Shown here: positions 13,275-21,132 of the stretch, in pieces
How positions within the stretch are numbered: the first letter of the stretch is position 1
How the letters are laid out: each line of letters begins with the position of its first letter
Assembly: GCA_048939265.1 (NCBI GenBank)
Contig: JBHLPQ010000048.1
Span: 1 to 21,132 of the forward strand
Source of the DNA: Hodarchaeum sp048939265
GTDB taxonomy: Archaea; Asgardarchaeota; Heimdallarchaeia; Hodarchaeales; Hodarchaeaceae
Direction: 5' to 3'
Length of the DNA stretch: 21,132 bases
Made by a program: the position numbers and the translations under genes
The notes under the pieces: model-generated
Seen by the model: the letters and a program-made list of their open reading frames with translations, nothing else
Told to the model about the DNA's origin: nothing
Databases searched by the model: none

Positions 13275-13685
13275 TTGAGTCATATGAAAAGTGTATTACG
13301 AAGTGGAAAACGACGTACAGCTATTGCACGTGCTATAATTAAGGAAGGAACAGGTAGAGTTTTGATTAACGGAAAACCGATAGAGATTATCGAACCTGAG
13401 ATTGTTAGGATGAAGTTACTAGAACCATTTTATTTTCTTGAAGATAAAACTAGACAAAGTGTGGATATTAAGGTTAAAGTCAAGGGTGGAGGATATATGG
13501 GACAAGCTGATGCTTCAAGAACTGCTATTGCACGAGCTCTTCTAGCTTGGACTGATTCTGAAGAGTTGAGGATTAAATATACAGAATATGATCGACACAT
13601 GATAGTAGGAGATCCCCGTCGTCGTGAGCCTAAGCATTTTGGTGGACCAGGTGCCAGAGCTAAATATACTAAGAGTTATCGATAA
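13275..13685 (+). CDS. rps9: Small ribosomal subunit protein uS9
   Basis: The protein's basic C-terminal tail reaches the P-site tRNA anticodon stem. The 136-residue product has SGKRRTAIARAIIKEGTG at the N-terminus, then KVKGGGYMGQADASRTAIARAL, YDRHMIVGDPRRREPKHFG and the terminal ARAKYTKSYR; the final Lys-Ser-Tyr-Arg is the universal S9 tail. TTG at 13275 is used; ATG at 13284 is an equally good start. It is the last ribosomal gene of this operon; the rpoN and rpoK genes that often follow in archaea are absent, and tRNA-Ile comes 60 bases later. Confidence 0.95.
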   Translation: MSHMKSVLRSGKRRTAIARAIIKEGTGRVLINGKPIEIIEPEIVRMKLLEPFYFLEDKTRQSVDIKVKVKGGGYMGQADASRTAIARALLAWTDSEELRIKYTEYDRHMIVGDPRRREPKHFGGPGARAKYTKSYR

Positions 13686-13745
13686 TCGACAAGATTTATT
13701 TAAGGGAAATTGAGGAAAAAACTTACCTTTTTATTTGTAAAAAAA

Positions 13746-13853
13746 GGGCCCATGGCTTAGCCTGGTTAAAGCGCTCGGCGTTCTGAAGTCTATTTGTCAG
13801 GACGGGCGATGCTGATAACCGAGAGATCCCCGGTTCAAATCCGGGTGGGCCCA
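13746..13853 (+). tRNA. tRNA-Ile(GAU) with an intron just before the anticodon
   Basis: The acceptor stem GGGCCCA (13746-13752) pairs with TGGGCCC (13846-13852), with A73 at 13853. The D-stem GCTT (13755-13758) pairs with AAGC (13769-13772). The anticodon stem CTCGG (13774-13778) pairs with CCGAG (13819-13823). The loop CTGATAA (13812-13818) gives anticodon GAT at 13814-13816. The T-arm is CCCGG-TTCAAAT-CCGGG. Apart from 33 extra bases between the 5' anticodon strand and the loop, the sequence is a standard archaeal tRNA-Ile. T-rich sequence directly after the gene (13854-13874) may terminate transcription. CCA is not encoded. Confidence 0.94.
13779..13811 (+). other. Intron of tRNA-Ile 5' of the anticodon (31/32 or 32/33)
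   Basis: Thirty-three bases must be removed to restore the CTGATAA loop; because C occurs at both ends, 13779-13811 and 13780-13812 give the same product. Inner helix TTCTGA/TCAGGA (13781-13786 with 13797-13802), central helix CTCG/CGGG (13774-13777 with 13803-13806) and outer helix AGCG/TGCT (13770-13773 with 13810-13813) leave three-base bulges at 13778-13780 and 13807-13809. The 5' bulge agrees with the expected junction, but the 3' bulge lies about three to four bases before it. Confidence 0.8.
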
Positions 13854-13874
13854 TCTTCTTTTCCTTTAATTTTC
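13854..13874 (+). terminator. Possible T-rich terminator after tRNA-Ile
   Basis: A pyrimidine-rich tract with several T runs directly follows the tRNA-Ile 3' end, which suits oligo-T termination in archaea. It lies between the convergent tRNA-Ile and membrane-protein genes. Confidence 0.35.
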
Positions 13875-13914
13875 TTATCAAAAAATCTAGTTTCTTAAGA
13901 ATCTCAAAATATAT

Positions 13915-15345
13915 CTAATTTGGGGTCAAAGAGGGAGAAACTTGGTCATTGTTTCCATCAGTAAAGAGAATTGAAGAATTAAATTTTTTATTACTATCGA
14001 GAACTTCATTAGTTTCATCAATTGATCGAAATAGAACATGAATCAAATTCACTAACTTAGTATGAGGAATTTGGGGATAGTTATGTTTACTTAGATGGGA
14101 AAAGCAACAAATTATTTGATGATAAGTAAGATGACGTCTTAGTTCAGATATTAAATGGATTTGGTCGATTATATTCTCCTGTCTTATGAGACTATCTAAA
14201 ATTGAAGAGAAATTCGCATTTTCCAATAAATTCAGACAAAAATCTGCTCTTCTTTTGCATCTCTTTACCTTTTCTTCATTTGAGTGTTTCTTTTCTTTTG
14301 GTAAATTACATAATTCGGAACAAATCTGATTCATTTCTACGAATGATGTTGTTTCCGTAGCTGAAATAACTTCTTGTTGATTTGTTTCAAATGGACTAAG
14401 TGATTGTCTTTCTTCGGTCTTGGTGATCTTTGGTTCAAATGAAGTAAAAGATAAAAATCTTATGAATTGATCAAGACCTTCTTGAAAAGATAAAAATGGT
14501 TTTTTATTTATTTGGTAACTTAATCTTACTCTTTGAAGTTCTTGATTACTCTGAAAGTGAGTTGCTGTTTCACTTGGAGATTTGAAAAACCTCTGGTTTA
14601 TATATTTGAAAAAGGATGTTTGATCGAACCTGTGAAAGAAGTACAACTGAGTAGAGTTCATGAACTCATCATTACTCACTTCATCTAAAATATTACAGGC
14701 TAGAATTATTCTAGAAATAGAATGAGAAATTTTCTTTGGAAAAACGCTAAACTGAGGATAAAATAATTCTGATCTCTCTTTAAAAAAGTGATATTTCCCT
14801 ATTTTCAGAAGTTCAATTCTACTATACAGGTTAATTATGTCTTCCTTGGAAATCAATTTTATATCTGGTAACACTACCTCTAAAATTGGCTTTGAAGTCC
14901 TGATTCGCTTTTCTAACTGTTTAGCTGACTTTGAATAGAGAATGACTCTAACTCCCATCTTTCTTCTGTCTATCTCTAGTGAAAATGTTTCTAAGTGTTT
15001 TAACTGTTTCAATTCACTTGTCTCTATTTTTTCTACGGAGAATGTCTCGAATATTGCCAACCATATATTAAAATCTTGGAAAAATACAACACCTGTTTTT
15101 TTTACCTCAAACTGTAATTCGGAATTACAATTGTTGAAAATTTGAACCATATCAGCTGACAACAGACATAATAAGATAATAACTGGAATATAGCGTGCTA
15201 AATTTATTGGAGCAACGATAATAATCTTCAATATTCCAGTATAATCGTTCAGCGTTACTAAGCCTTCAATTAAAATGATGAATACAAGTGAAAGGAGAAT
15301 TACGCAAAAAATCTTCATTTTATGTGTCAAAATCTCCTTATTCAT
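13915..15345 (-). CDS. Membrane-anchored protein of unknown function, third gene of envelope locus
   Basis: The family is not recognised. From the ATG at 15345 the product has 476 residues, with two N-terminal transmembrane helices at about 10-31 and 37-62 and then about 400 hydrophilic residues without obvious repeats, presumably cytosolic. This start lies 10 bases after the stop codon of the surface-protein gene. An upstream in-frame start at 15411 would overlap that gene by 56 bases and add a non-hydrophobic stretch before the first helix, so it was not used. The tight spacing implies co-transcription and translational coupling with the surface protein, and so a joint function at the membrane. 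The soluble part is rich in Phe, Ser and Glu; no catalytic motif is evident. Confidence 0.75.
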   Translation of the reverse strand: MNKEILTHKMKIFCVILLSLVFIILIEGLVTLNDYTGILKIIIVAPINLARYIPVIILLCLLSADMVQIFNNCNSELQFEVKKTGVVFFQDFNIWLAIFETFSVEKIETSELKQLKHLETFSLEIDRRKMGVRVILYSKSAKQLEKRIRTSKPILEVVLPDIKLISKEDIINLYSRIELLKIGKYHFFKERSELFYPQFSVFPKKISHSISRIILACNILDEVSNDEFMNSTQLYFFHRFDQTSFFKYINQRFFKSPSETATHFQSNQELQRVRLSYQINKKPFLSFQEGLDQFIRFLSFTSFEPKITKTEERQSLSPFETNQQEVISATETTSFVEMNQICSELCNLPKEKKHSNEEKVKRCKRRADFCLNLLENANFSSILDSLIRQENIIDQIHLISELRRHLTYHQIICCFSHLSKHNYPQIPHTKLVNLIHVLFRSIDETNEVLDSNKKFNSSILFTDGNNDQVSPSLTPN

Positions 15346-15355
15346 AACTTTCAAC

Positions 15356-18300
15356 TCAGAAAATTGTTGCCCTCCTCTTTTTAATGATTCGTGAGATAAA
15401 AATACCACCAATTAAAGTAATTGAAGATAACAAAGGTAAAAGGTATTGTGACTGCATTAATTTAAGTAGAGAAGGGGACTCTGAAATAATAGAATTGAGA
15501 TTAGTTAATTCTAAGAATTTCTCATTATTGGCCCAATCAACTACCTTAATTATTGGAGTTTGTACTGCGTTTTTTGAAATATCAAAACAATAATGGTTTA
15601 AAGATAAACTTGTGGCTGATTTGTTTTGATCATTCATCAACAAAGTAATGTTCTTTATTCCTGATGCTTTTTCTGGTTCAAATACAAATGCGTGAATCCG
15701 TAAAGTATTATCAACCAGAAATTCAATAGAATAATCCAGGGTCGGTGGAAAGGGATCATAAATGGTGAAATTCTGAGATGAGCTGACTAATGTTAAATTT
15801 GATAGATAGCTCACGACTAGCTGTATCGATATGGTGTTATTCCAACTTTGGGGAGGCAAAACGGCTGTTATAACACTTGTTGAATTCGGTAACACTTCTA
15901 AACTAGTATTATAACATTCCCAAGACCCCAAACCTAGTATCGAATAAAGCACCTTAAAAGAGAAATCAACAGGTGTATATATTCTCCAACTACCAATTAT
16001 GCTTTCATTGTAGATATATGATGATTGAAAAGGCTTTTTTAATGCTATATCTAATACAAGAAGATATCCTTCTAAAAAATAACGAATTTCAAACCCACTA
16101 ATAATATTAAATTGAAATAATGATACAATTCCCTCTTCTATAGCTATTGGAAACAGATTTGTAATGTTACGATTTAATGAATCAAATAAAGATAGATTAG
16201 AGAAAGGAAAACCCAAAAATCTGAGATTAATATCCATCGAGTAGTTATTTATTGTAAGTTGTGAATAAACTGTAAGCTCAAGCCTGAATTTCTTCGAAAC
16301 AGTTTCTTTAATAACAAATAAGGTTGGGCATGGCAATTCTAAAACTAAAATATCGTTATTTGACTGATTTGCTTCTATTTTCCATGTTACCAAATGGTCT
16401 ACAATAGTAGTACCAATTATATAATTATCTCTCATAATGTACCCAGATAATATAATATTCTGAAATGATTCGACTGGTACAAACCAATTCAAATTATTGT
16501 TTGAATATTCAACGTTATAATAAACAAAGAATGTTTTATTCGCTTTTACGGGAGATCTCATTATTTCGGTAATATAGGCACGATCCCCATCATTCAGGTT
16601 TGTTTCATTTGATATTAGGAACATTAATGTTTGTAACTTCAGCGTCTCCCCCTCTAACATTCCTTCTACTGTAACCTGAAGATATTCGTCAATAGATGAA
16701 TAGTTCAGATCAAAGAATATATCTACTAGTCCATCAGCGTTTGTTATATAACTAGAAATTATTGTAGCATTGATCCAAATCCTAATAGTAAGACCAGAAA
16801 GGATTAAATAGTAATCATCTCCTTGTGGATTAATATAAGAATATAAACGAAAATTTACGCTATCGTTTTTCTCCAAAACACATGGTAAATTTTCGAAACT
16901 CCAAAAGATTGAAGCAGGTTTAATAGTTAGATTCAATATTTCCTTAGCAAAAAACAAACTGCCATCGAAGGCGAATAAATCAATATTATAAATCCCAGGA
17001 TCCCATATTACATGAGAAATATTCAGTATGTATTCATTATCAGATGATCGAGAAAAAAAGAGACAATCACTCCCTTTCATTAATAAGACTATGGTTGAAT
17101 TAGTACTGTACTTTTCTCCATTTTGGAAAAGACTAATATTGATCATAAATGATTCAAATTGATAAATAAACACATTTTGTGACGAATGAAACAAGATAAG
17201 TGAGTTAGGACTTTCCTGCTGATGAACATAGATTAATTGTTCAAATATTCCAAATTCCCATGAATTTGACCAATTTAAAGAGAGCTGCAATATACCAAGT
17301 GGGAACTGTTCTGTAATTGTTATCTCTGGAAAGATAAAAGTCGAGTTGATCATTGGGAGAGTTGTTTGGTGATAACAAAACGATTCATTTTGTAAATATA
17401 AGTGTATATCTTCAGAAAAGGGATAACGTAATTCCCCTCTTATTTGAATGACTTCATTTCTACAAACATCTGTAGGAACAATGATATTTGAAACATAATT
17501 TGGTGTCCATGCTTCAAGAGTACCTCTCACTATTCCACTAACGTTTATTTGATAAAATTTTCCTAAAAGATATGTATTTAGCATTTTTGTCTTGTTGAAA
17601 AACATGAAGTCAACGCTTTCATTAAGAAGGGTGATATTAATCCAATCAGAGGGTAGTAGTATATGGACATTACTAGAAGAGACATATTCAAGAATATCAG
17701 GAATATCTAAAATCATATTAACTCTTATTTTTGTTTCATTCCATTCCTTAACCACACAAGAACTCTCAAATAGTTTTACTCGGATTAAATTAACCTCAAT
17801 ATATGTTATAGTATTATTTTTCCAAGATGAATTCTCACTAGCAGATAGAGTGAAATTTTCCATTATCGAATTAAATGCTAATGTACCATCGACAGTTGAG
17901 ATCTCTGTTTCTCCAATTGTATAATCAATAGAAGGACATGGTAAATAGGTAAAATATTTTAGATTATTAATATCTAAGCTTAAATTATATGGAATATAGG
18001 CTATCGTATGACAAAAAAGAGATTGCAAGTTTAAAAAATTTGAGAACTCTTCTGGTGGAAGGTAAGTTGTTATTAGTCTAGTAATATTATGTGAAATATT
18101 TCTCCAACTAAAAGGAGCTGTCTCATTACACAGAATGTAGATTGAACTTGATTTATTATCAAAGATTACATTGTTTTCCAGTTCTTCAAATCCGTCTCCG
18201 CTATAAGTCTCCCCCTGATTTGATAAAATGAAAGAAATTATCCCATTGTTAAACTTAAAATCTAAAGATAATGTATGTGGAGAACTTAGTAACTCTGGAG

Positions 18301-18853
18301 ATATCAATGGAATTCGAAATTTAAAAGAAATGATAGTTGGAAAACTTACAAGGTTTGGACTTGATGATACCAGAAATTTGGAATTATTTACTCCCGAATT
18401 AAAATTACTCTTATTCGAAAAATGGAGACGAAAAACTTCCTCATTTTCGACAAGGATTGTAGAAACATTGACATCTCCATATTTAGTTTCATTAAACCAA
18501 TCATTACAATTATTTCCTGTTGAAAGAAGCTGAAATGATGAATTGAGAACTTCAGATGTAATAGAAACATTTGTTTCGGAGGTTGTTAACATTTCCTTAC
18601 TTTCGTTTGTTTTTAGTTCAAATTTTACCCCTTGTTCAACATAATATTCTATTGTGTCCCTTGTCAAGTTATTAATCTGTAAATTTGGTATATTCTTTTG
18701 AATTACCTGAGGTTCATCTTCTTCAAATAATTGTGCATAATTTGATAGCAGCATATTAGGACGAAGAGTGTAAATAACTTGAAAGTGGTTGAAAATCATT
18801 GTCATTGAAATAAACAAGATTATCAAGAGATTTTGGAATTTCCTTTTCACCAT
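15356..18853 (-). CDS. Large secreted, C-terminally membrane-anchored surface glycoprotein
   Basis: From the ATG at 18853 (preceded by AGGGAAG) the product has 1165 residues. A basic N-terminus and hydrophobic helix (KFQNLLIILFISMTMIF) form a signal peptide or anchor. The C-terminus has a hydrophobic helix (LLPLLSSITLIGGIFIS) followed by a basic tail (RIIKKRR), so the bulk is predicted outside the cell. I count about 45 Asn-X-Ser/Thr sequons, roughly one per 26 residues, pointing to dense N-glycosylation. The rest is beta-rich and Ser/Thr/Asn-rich, like stacked Ig-like domains; a segment near the C-terminus (FEPEKASGIKNITLLMN) fits such a fold. No enzyme motif is seen. The gene is second in a three-gene minus-strand set. 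A role in the cell surface, adhesion or an envelope machine is inferred. Confidence 0.8.
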   Translation of the reverse strand: MVKRKFQNLLIILFISMTMIFNHFQVIYTLRPNMLLSNYAQLFEEDEPQVIQKNIPNLQINNLTRDTIEYYVEQGVKFELKTNESKEMLTTSETNVSITSEVLNSSFQLLSTGNNCNDWFNETKYGDVNVSTILVENEEVFRLHFSNKSNFNSGVNNSKFLVSSSPNLVSFPTIISFKFRIPLISPELLSSPHTLSLDFKFNNGIISFILSNQGETYSGDGFEELENNVIFDNKSSSIYILCNETAPFSWRNISHNITRLITTYLPPEEFSNFLNLQSLFCHTIAYIPYNLSLDINNLKYFTYLPCPSIDYTIGETEISTVDGTLAFNSIMENFTLSASENSSWKNNTITYIEVNLIRVKLFESSCVVKEWNETKIRVNMILDIPDILEYVSSSNVHILLPSDWINITLLNESVDFMFFNKTKMLNTYLLGKFYQINVSGIVRGTLEAWTPNYVSNIIVPTDVCRNEVIQIRGELRYPFSEDIHLYLQNESFCYHQTTLPMINSTFIFPEITITEQFPLGILQLSLNWSNSWEFGIFEQLIYVHQQESPNSLILFHSSQNVFIYQFESFMINISLFQNGEKYSTNSTIVLLMKGSDCLFFSRSSDNEYILNISHVIWDPGIYNIDLFAFDGSLFFAKEILNLTIKPASIFWSFENLPCVLEKNDSVNFRLYSYINPQGDDYYLILSGLTIRIWINATIISSYITNADGLVDIFFDLNYSSIDEYLQVTVEGMLEGETLKLQTLMFLISNETNLNDGDRAYITEIMRSPVKANKTFFVYYNVEYSNNNLNWFVPVESFQNIILSGYIMRDNYIIGTTIVDHLVTWKIEANQSNNDILVLELPCPTLFVIKETVSKKFRLELTVYSQLTINNYSMDINLRFLGFPFSNLSLFDSLNRNITNLFPIAIEEGIVSLFQFNIISGFEIRYFLEGYLLVLDIALKKPFQSSYIYNESIIGSWRIYTPVDFSFKVLYSILGLGSWECYNTSLEVLPNSTSVITAVLPPQSWNNTISIQLVVSYLSNLTLVSSSQNFTIYDPFPPTLDYSIEFLVDNTLRIHAFVFEPEKASGIKNITLLMNDQNKSATSLSLNHYCFDISKNAVQTPIIKVVDWANNEKFLELTNLNSIISESPSLLKLMQSQYLLPLLSSITLIGGIFISRIIKKRRATIF

Positions 18854-18963
18854 CTTTTCTTCCCTGTTGCATTGTAATTCTATGTAGTTCCTCCATCTCA
18901 ATGTGATAAGTTTAGTTAAAAAACTCCCAAGAATTATTATTAATAGAATAAAAGGGGTTTAAA

Positions 18964-20466
18964 TTAATAAATTCCCATAAAAACGTTTTTGACAAGTATG
19001 TATGTAATTAGATACAAAATGAATTTTGAAATTCTGATTAAATCTCTCCATGGGATTATTTTGTGGTTTGTTAACCCTCTAATATTGATTCTTCTAATTG
19101 GTAATATGCTTATGACCACAGCAGTTATGAAGTAGATTAATTCAAGAAGTAAACTATTCATTGGCACTGATGATTCATTAAATGGATAATATAGCATATT
19201 TGATACTAGAAGGAAAAAGGGACTAGCTCCTGCAACAAAGGCTAACGATATTAATGCGAGAACTTGTATTATATTCCCATGTAATTTTGCAGCTTTAAGC
19301 TTTGCATCCCCCTTCCCAATAAATTCATTTGTTTTTACTAATTCTTCTGTTATTGTTTGTAATTTCTTTCCAGCCGAAAATATATTAATCGTGGAAAACT
19401 TCTTTATCATAAGGACTAGCTGGACGATTCTTTCAGAAAAAAAATCCTTCAGTAAACTTTTATCAATTTCATTTCTTTTTAAAACACCCAATTTAAACTG
19501 AGTATAAGGATCTGATATTCTTCTTGCACTACTCTTATGTGAATAGAGTTCCAAAATATTTAAGGTATTGTTCAAGCTTTTATCAAAAGAATTTCCACTC
19601 AATAAATTTTCTGACAGAATAACTAAGAATTCTAATGATTTTTTATCATAAGACAAGAATAGCTTATTTCTTTCCGAAAATATTGTTAATTGTTTTTCTG
19701 GATGGATAAAAATTGAACCAATAACAATACCAAATATGATTAAGAACCCTAGGAGAACGTTCATTCTTCCAGAAATCAGTAAAAAACAAAAGATGACTGG
19801 AGGACTTAAAAACAATATTCCAGCCGACAAAGAAGCCCAAGAGTCAATTTTATCTGATTCTTCTGTTATTTGATCTGAAATTCTACTCAGAATCCTGTTC
19901 TTTGAAAGAAGGGCAATATTCTTCCCATGTTCCCAAATCTCTAGAATATTCAAAAATACTGATCGAATGTTTCCAAAGAGTCTTTTTTTAATTTGGATTT
20001 TCAATGCTAAATTTAGGGGATTACCAAAATGTGATGAAATCATTGCATTTGTGAAGATCTCGGAATATAGAGGATAATCGCTTGATATAATGAAATTTGT
20101 AGCCTCTTTCAAAGATCCCGAAGTATCTAGTATCATTAATAGCTCATTTACAACAAAATAGCCAATTGTTTCTATCGTGGTACAATATTCCTTGAATTCA
20201 ACAAAAACAATATAATGAAAAAGCCTCAGGAGGATTATTATTAATAATAACTCAATTAATACTCCTTCGAGAATGACCTTTTTTGTTACAACTATCTGAA
20301 ATCCAATGAATAAGAGGGAAAGGATAAAAAAAGATAATGAAATAGAAAACACCTGATTTTTTCCTATTTTATACCTTGATTTGAAATAATTCTCAAAATC
20401 ATTTTTCATAAAGAAGTCAAAATTACCAAATAATAAAGTCAGAACATTATCTGAGATATTATTCAT
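18964..20466 (-). CDS. T2SF-domain membrane protein (archaeal TadC/ArlJ-like platform)
   Basis: This 500-residue protein has seven predicted transmembrane helices at about 39-60, 66-90, 211-232, 237-255, 399-425, 437-457 and 478-497. Two cytosolic helical regions at about 105-215 and 275-395 separate them. This alternation of a helical bundle and paired membrane helices, twice over, is the layout of type II secretion F-domain proteins such as ArlJ and TadC, the inner-membrane platforms of archaeal type IV pilus-like machines. The second bundle begins with LEFLVILSENLLSGNSFDKSL, typical of the T2SF start. The partner ATPase and pilins are not in the window. It is the first gene of the minus-strand set and is 110 bases from the surface-protein gene. 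The family call is moderate because no strict motif defines it. Confidence 0.65.
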   Translation of the reverse strand: MNNISDNVLTLLFGNFDFFMKNDFENYFKSRYKIGKNQVFSISLSFFILSLLFIGFQIVVTKKVILEGVLIELLLIIILLRLFHYIVFVEFKEYCTTIETIGYFVVNELLMILDTSGSLKEATNFIISSDYPLYSEIFTNAMISSHFGNPLNLALKIQIKKRLFGNIRSVFLNILEIWEHGKNIALLSKNRILSRISDQITEESDKIDSWASLSAGILFLSPPVIFCFLLISGRMNVLLGFLIIFGIVIGSIFIHPEKQLTIFSERNKLFLSYDKKSLEFLVILSENLLSGNSFDKSLNNTLNILELYSHKSSARRISDPYTQFKLGVLKRNEIDKSLLKDFFSERIVQLVLMIKKFSTINIFSAGKKLQTITEELVKTNEFIGKGDAKLKAAKLHGNIIQVLALISLAFVAGASPFFLLVSNMLYYPFNESSVPMNSLLLELIYFITAVVISILPIRRINIRGLTNHKIIPWRDLIRISKFILYLITYILVKNVFMGIY

Positions 20467-20765
20467 ATAGCATCAATTTCTTGCGAATCTTCAACTGAAG
20501 AAGGTGGTTTCGTAATATTGAATGGTATCTGTCCTTTATTTACACCCAAGAATTTTGTTATTTAGATAGAATTAACAAATAAATTCAAACAAGGTGCCCA
20601 AATAACTCGTTACAAAATTTAATTACAGTGTATCTGATGTAATCAGTATTACTATTGAACCAATCGGCTTCAAAGATGAATATGATGTCATACACACGAT
20701 TGTGCAACTTATGAGAAATTGGGGTTTTTTTAATCTGAATCCTGAAATTCATAACGGGATTTTTA
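20467..20765. other. Intergenic region between divergent T2SF and CxxC-protein genes
   Basis: About 300 AT-rich bases must hold both promoters. I see no RNA gene or repeat. One plus-strand frame stays open from about 20607 into the next gene but has no start codon in its first 30 codons. Confidence 0.45.
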
Positions 20766-21077
20766 TTGCCTGTACTTCAAGCACAAAAAACCGTCATTCA
20801 AACAACCTGTCCAATTTGTGGAAAGAAAGAATCGATTTTTGTGTCTGAGTCTGAATTAATCAATGCTCGAGAACAACATTCTCTTATTACTAAGGCGATG
20901 TCTCATACAAAGGAGGGTCATATTCTTACTCTTTATATTGATGGACAAGGTATAGTACGAAGAAAATATTGTTTTGATATCGCAGAAAACAAGGAGAATT
21001 TAGTAAAAAATTCTCTTCCAAATAATTTGGGAGTTATTTTTGATCAGATGCTTCAAGAATCGAAGAAAAAAGAATGA
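20766..21077 (+). CDS. Small CxxC-containing protein of unknown function
   Basis: This 103-residue protein has one CPICGK knuckle (Cys15, Cys18), with His53 and Cys70 as possible further metal ligands. A beta-rich core follows, GHILTLYIDGQGIVRRKYCFDI, and then a helical, charged C-terminus. I do not recognise the family; it could be a small zinc protein or a subunit of a signalling or RNA-binding complex. The start is a TTG preceded by GGGAT; there is no nearby upstream ATG in frame. Another coding start lies 23 bases after its stop codon, so it may head an operon running out of the window. Confidence 0.65.
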   Translation: MPVLQAQKTVIQTTCPICGKKESIFVSESELINAREQHSLITKAMSHTKEGHILTLYIDGQGIVRRKYCFDIAENKENLVKNSLPNNLGVIFDQMLQESKKKE

Positions 21078-21100
21078 AATTCTTTATCAGGAAGTAAAAT

Positions 21101-21132
21101 ATGAATTATCAATTACATAAGGACTTTAAATT
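21101..21132 (+). CDS. Start of a gene cut by the right edge
   Basis: ATG at 21101 follows CAGGAAGT by 5 bases and opens a frame reading MNYQLHKDFK to the end of the window. Only ten codons are visible, so the product cannot be named. Its position suggests co-transcription with the preceding CxxC protein gene. Confidence 0.5.
   Translation, partial: MNYQLHKDFK

Noticed and set aside
15346..15411. Longer N-terminus for the membrane protein ending at 13915
   Set aside because: It would overlap the surface-protein gene by 56 bases and puts a hydrophilic stretch ahead of the first helix, while ATG 15345 sits 10 bases after the preceding stop codon.
20607..20846. Plus-strand open frame overlapping the start of the CxxC protein gene
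   Set aside because: It has no ATG, GTG or TTG in its first 30 codons and overlaps out of frame a better supported gene with a CPICG motif.
1..21132. CRISPR arrays, insertion sequences and phage genes
   Set aside because: No regularly spaced repeats, transposase motifs or terminal inverted repeats were seen on reading both strands.

Overview
The window is AT-rich archaeal DNA, most likely from an Asgard archaeon. Ribosomal proteins uS10, uS7, eL18, uL13, uS9 and P1, an Fe-S-bearing RNA polymerase subunit D, a TFB, a DUF655 protein and an archaeal/eukaryotic-type elongation factor 1A are all archaeal. An OSTC/Ost3-like oligosaccharyltransferase subunit (a eukaryotic-signature protein known from Asgard genomes) narrows it further. 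I cannot assign an order or class. TTG start codons are common.

Left part (1-4816, plus strand): the C-terminal end of an unidentified protein, an intron-rich tRNA-Trp, ribosomal stalk protein P1, tRNA-Ala(CGC), an archaeal HTH regulator, the OSTC-like membrane protein, tRNA-Ser(UGA), then uS10 and uS7. Middle (4871-9030, minus strand): TFB, EF-1A and a second, divergent EF-1A-family GTPase. Next (9472-13853): DUF655 and the KsgA/Dim1 rRNA dimethylase as a pair, a small membrane protein on the other strand, the conserved rpo3-eL18-uL13-uS9 operon, and tRNA-Ile(GAU). Right part (13915-20466, minus strand): three codirectional envelope genes (a T2SF/TadC-like membrane platform protein, a 1165-residue surface protein with about 45 N-glycosylation sequons, and a membrane-anchored protein of unknown function). 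At the right edge are a small CxxC protein and the start of another gene.

The most striking feature is the tRNA set. All four tRNA genes are interrupted, by an estimated seven introns in total. tRNA-Ser appears to carry three (D-loop, anticodon loop, T-loop), and the T-loop one forms a textbook bulge-helix-bulge whose removal restores a perfect T-loop. tRNA-Trp has a D-loop insertion plus an anticodon-loop intron. The latter contains C/D boxes and an antisense element placed so that the N+5 rule points exactly at C34. tRNA-Ala has its intron in the variable loop, and tRNA-Ile has one just 5' of the anticodon. Most genes in the window serve translation or transcription. The surface-glycoprotein locus and the OSTC-like subunit are linked only by the inference that both concern N-glycosylation.
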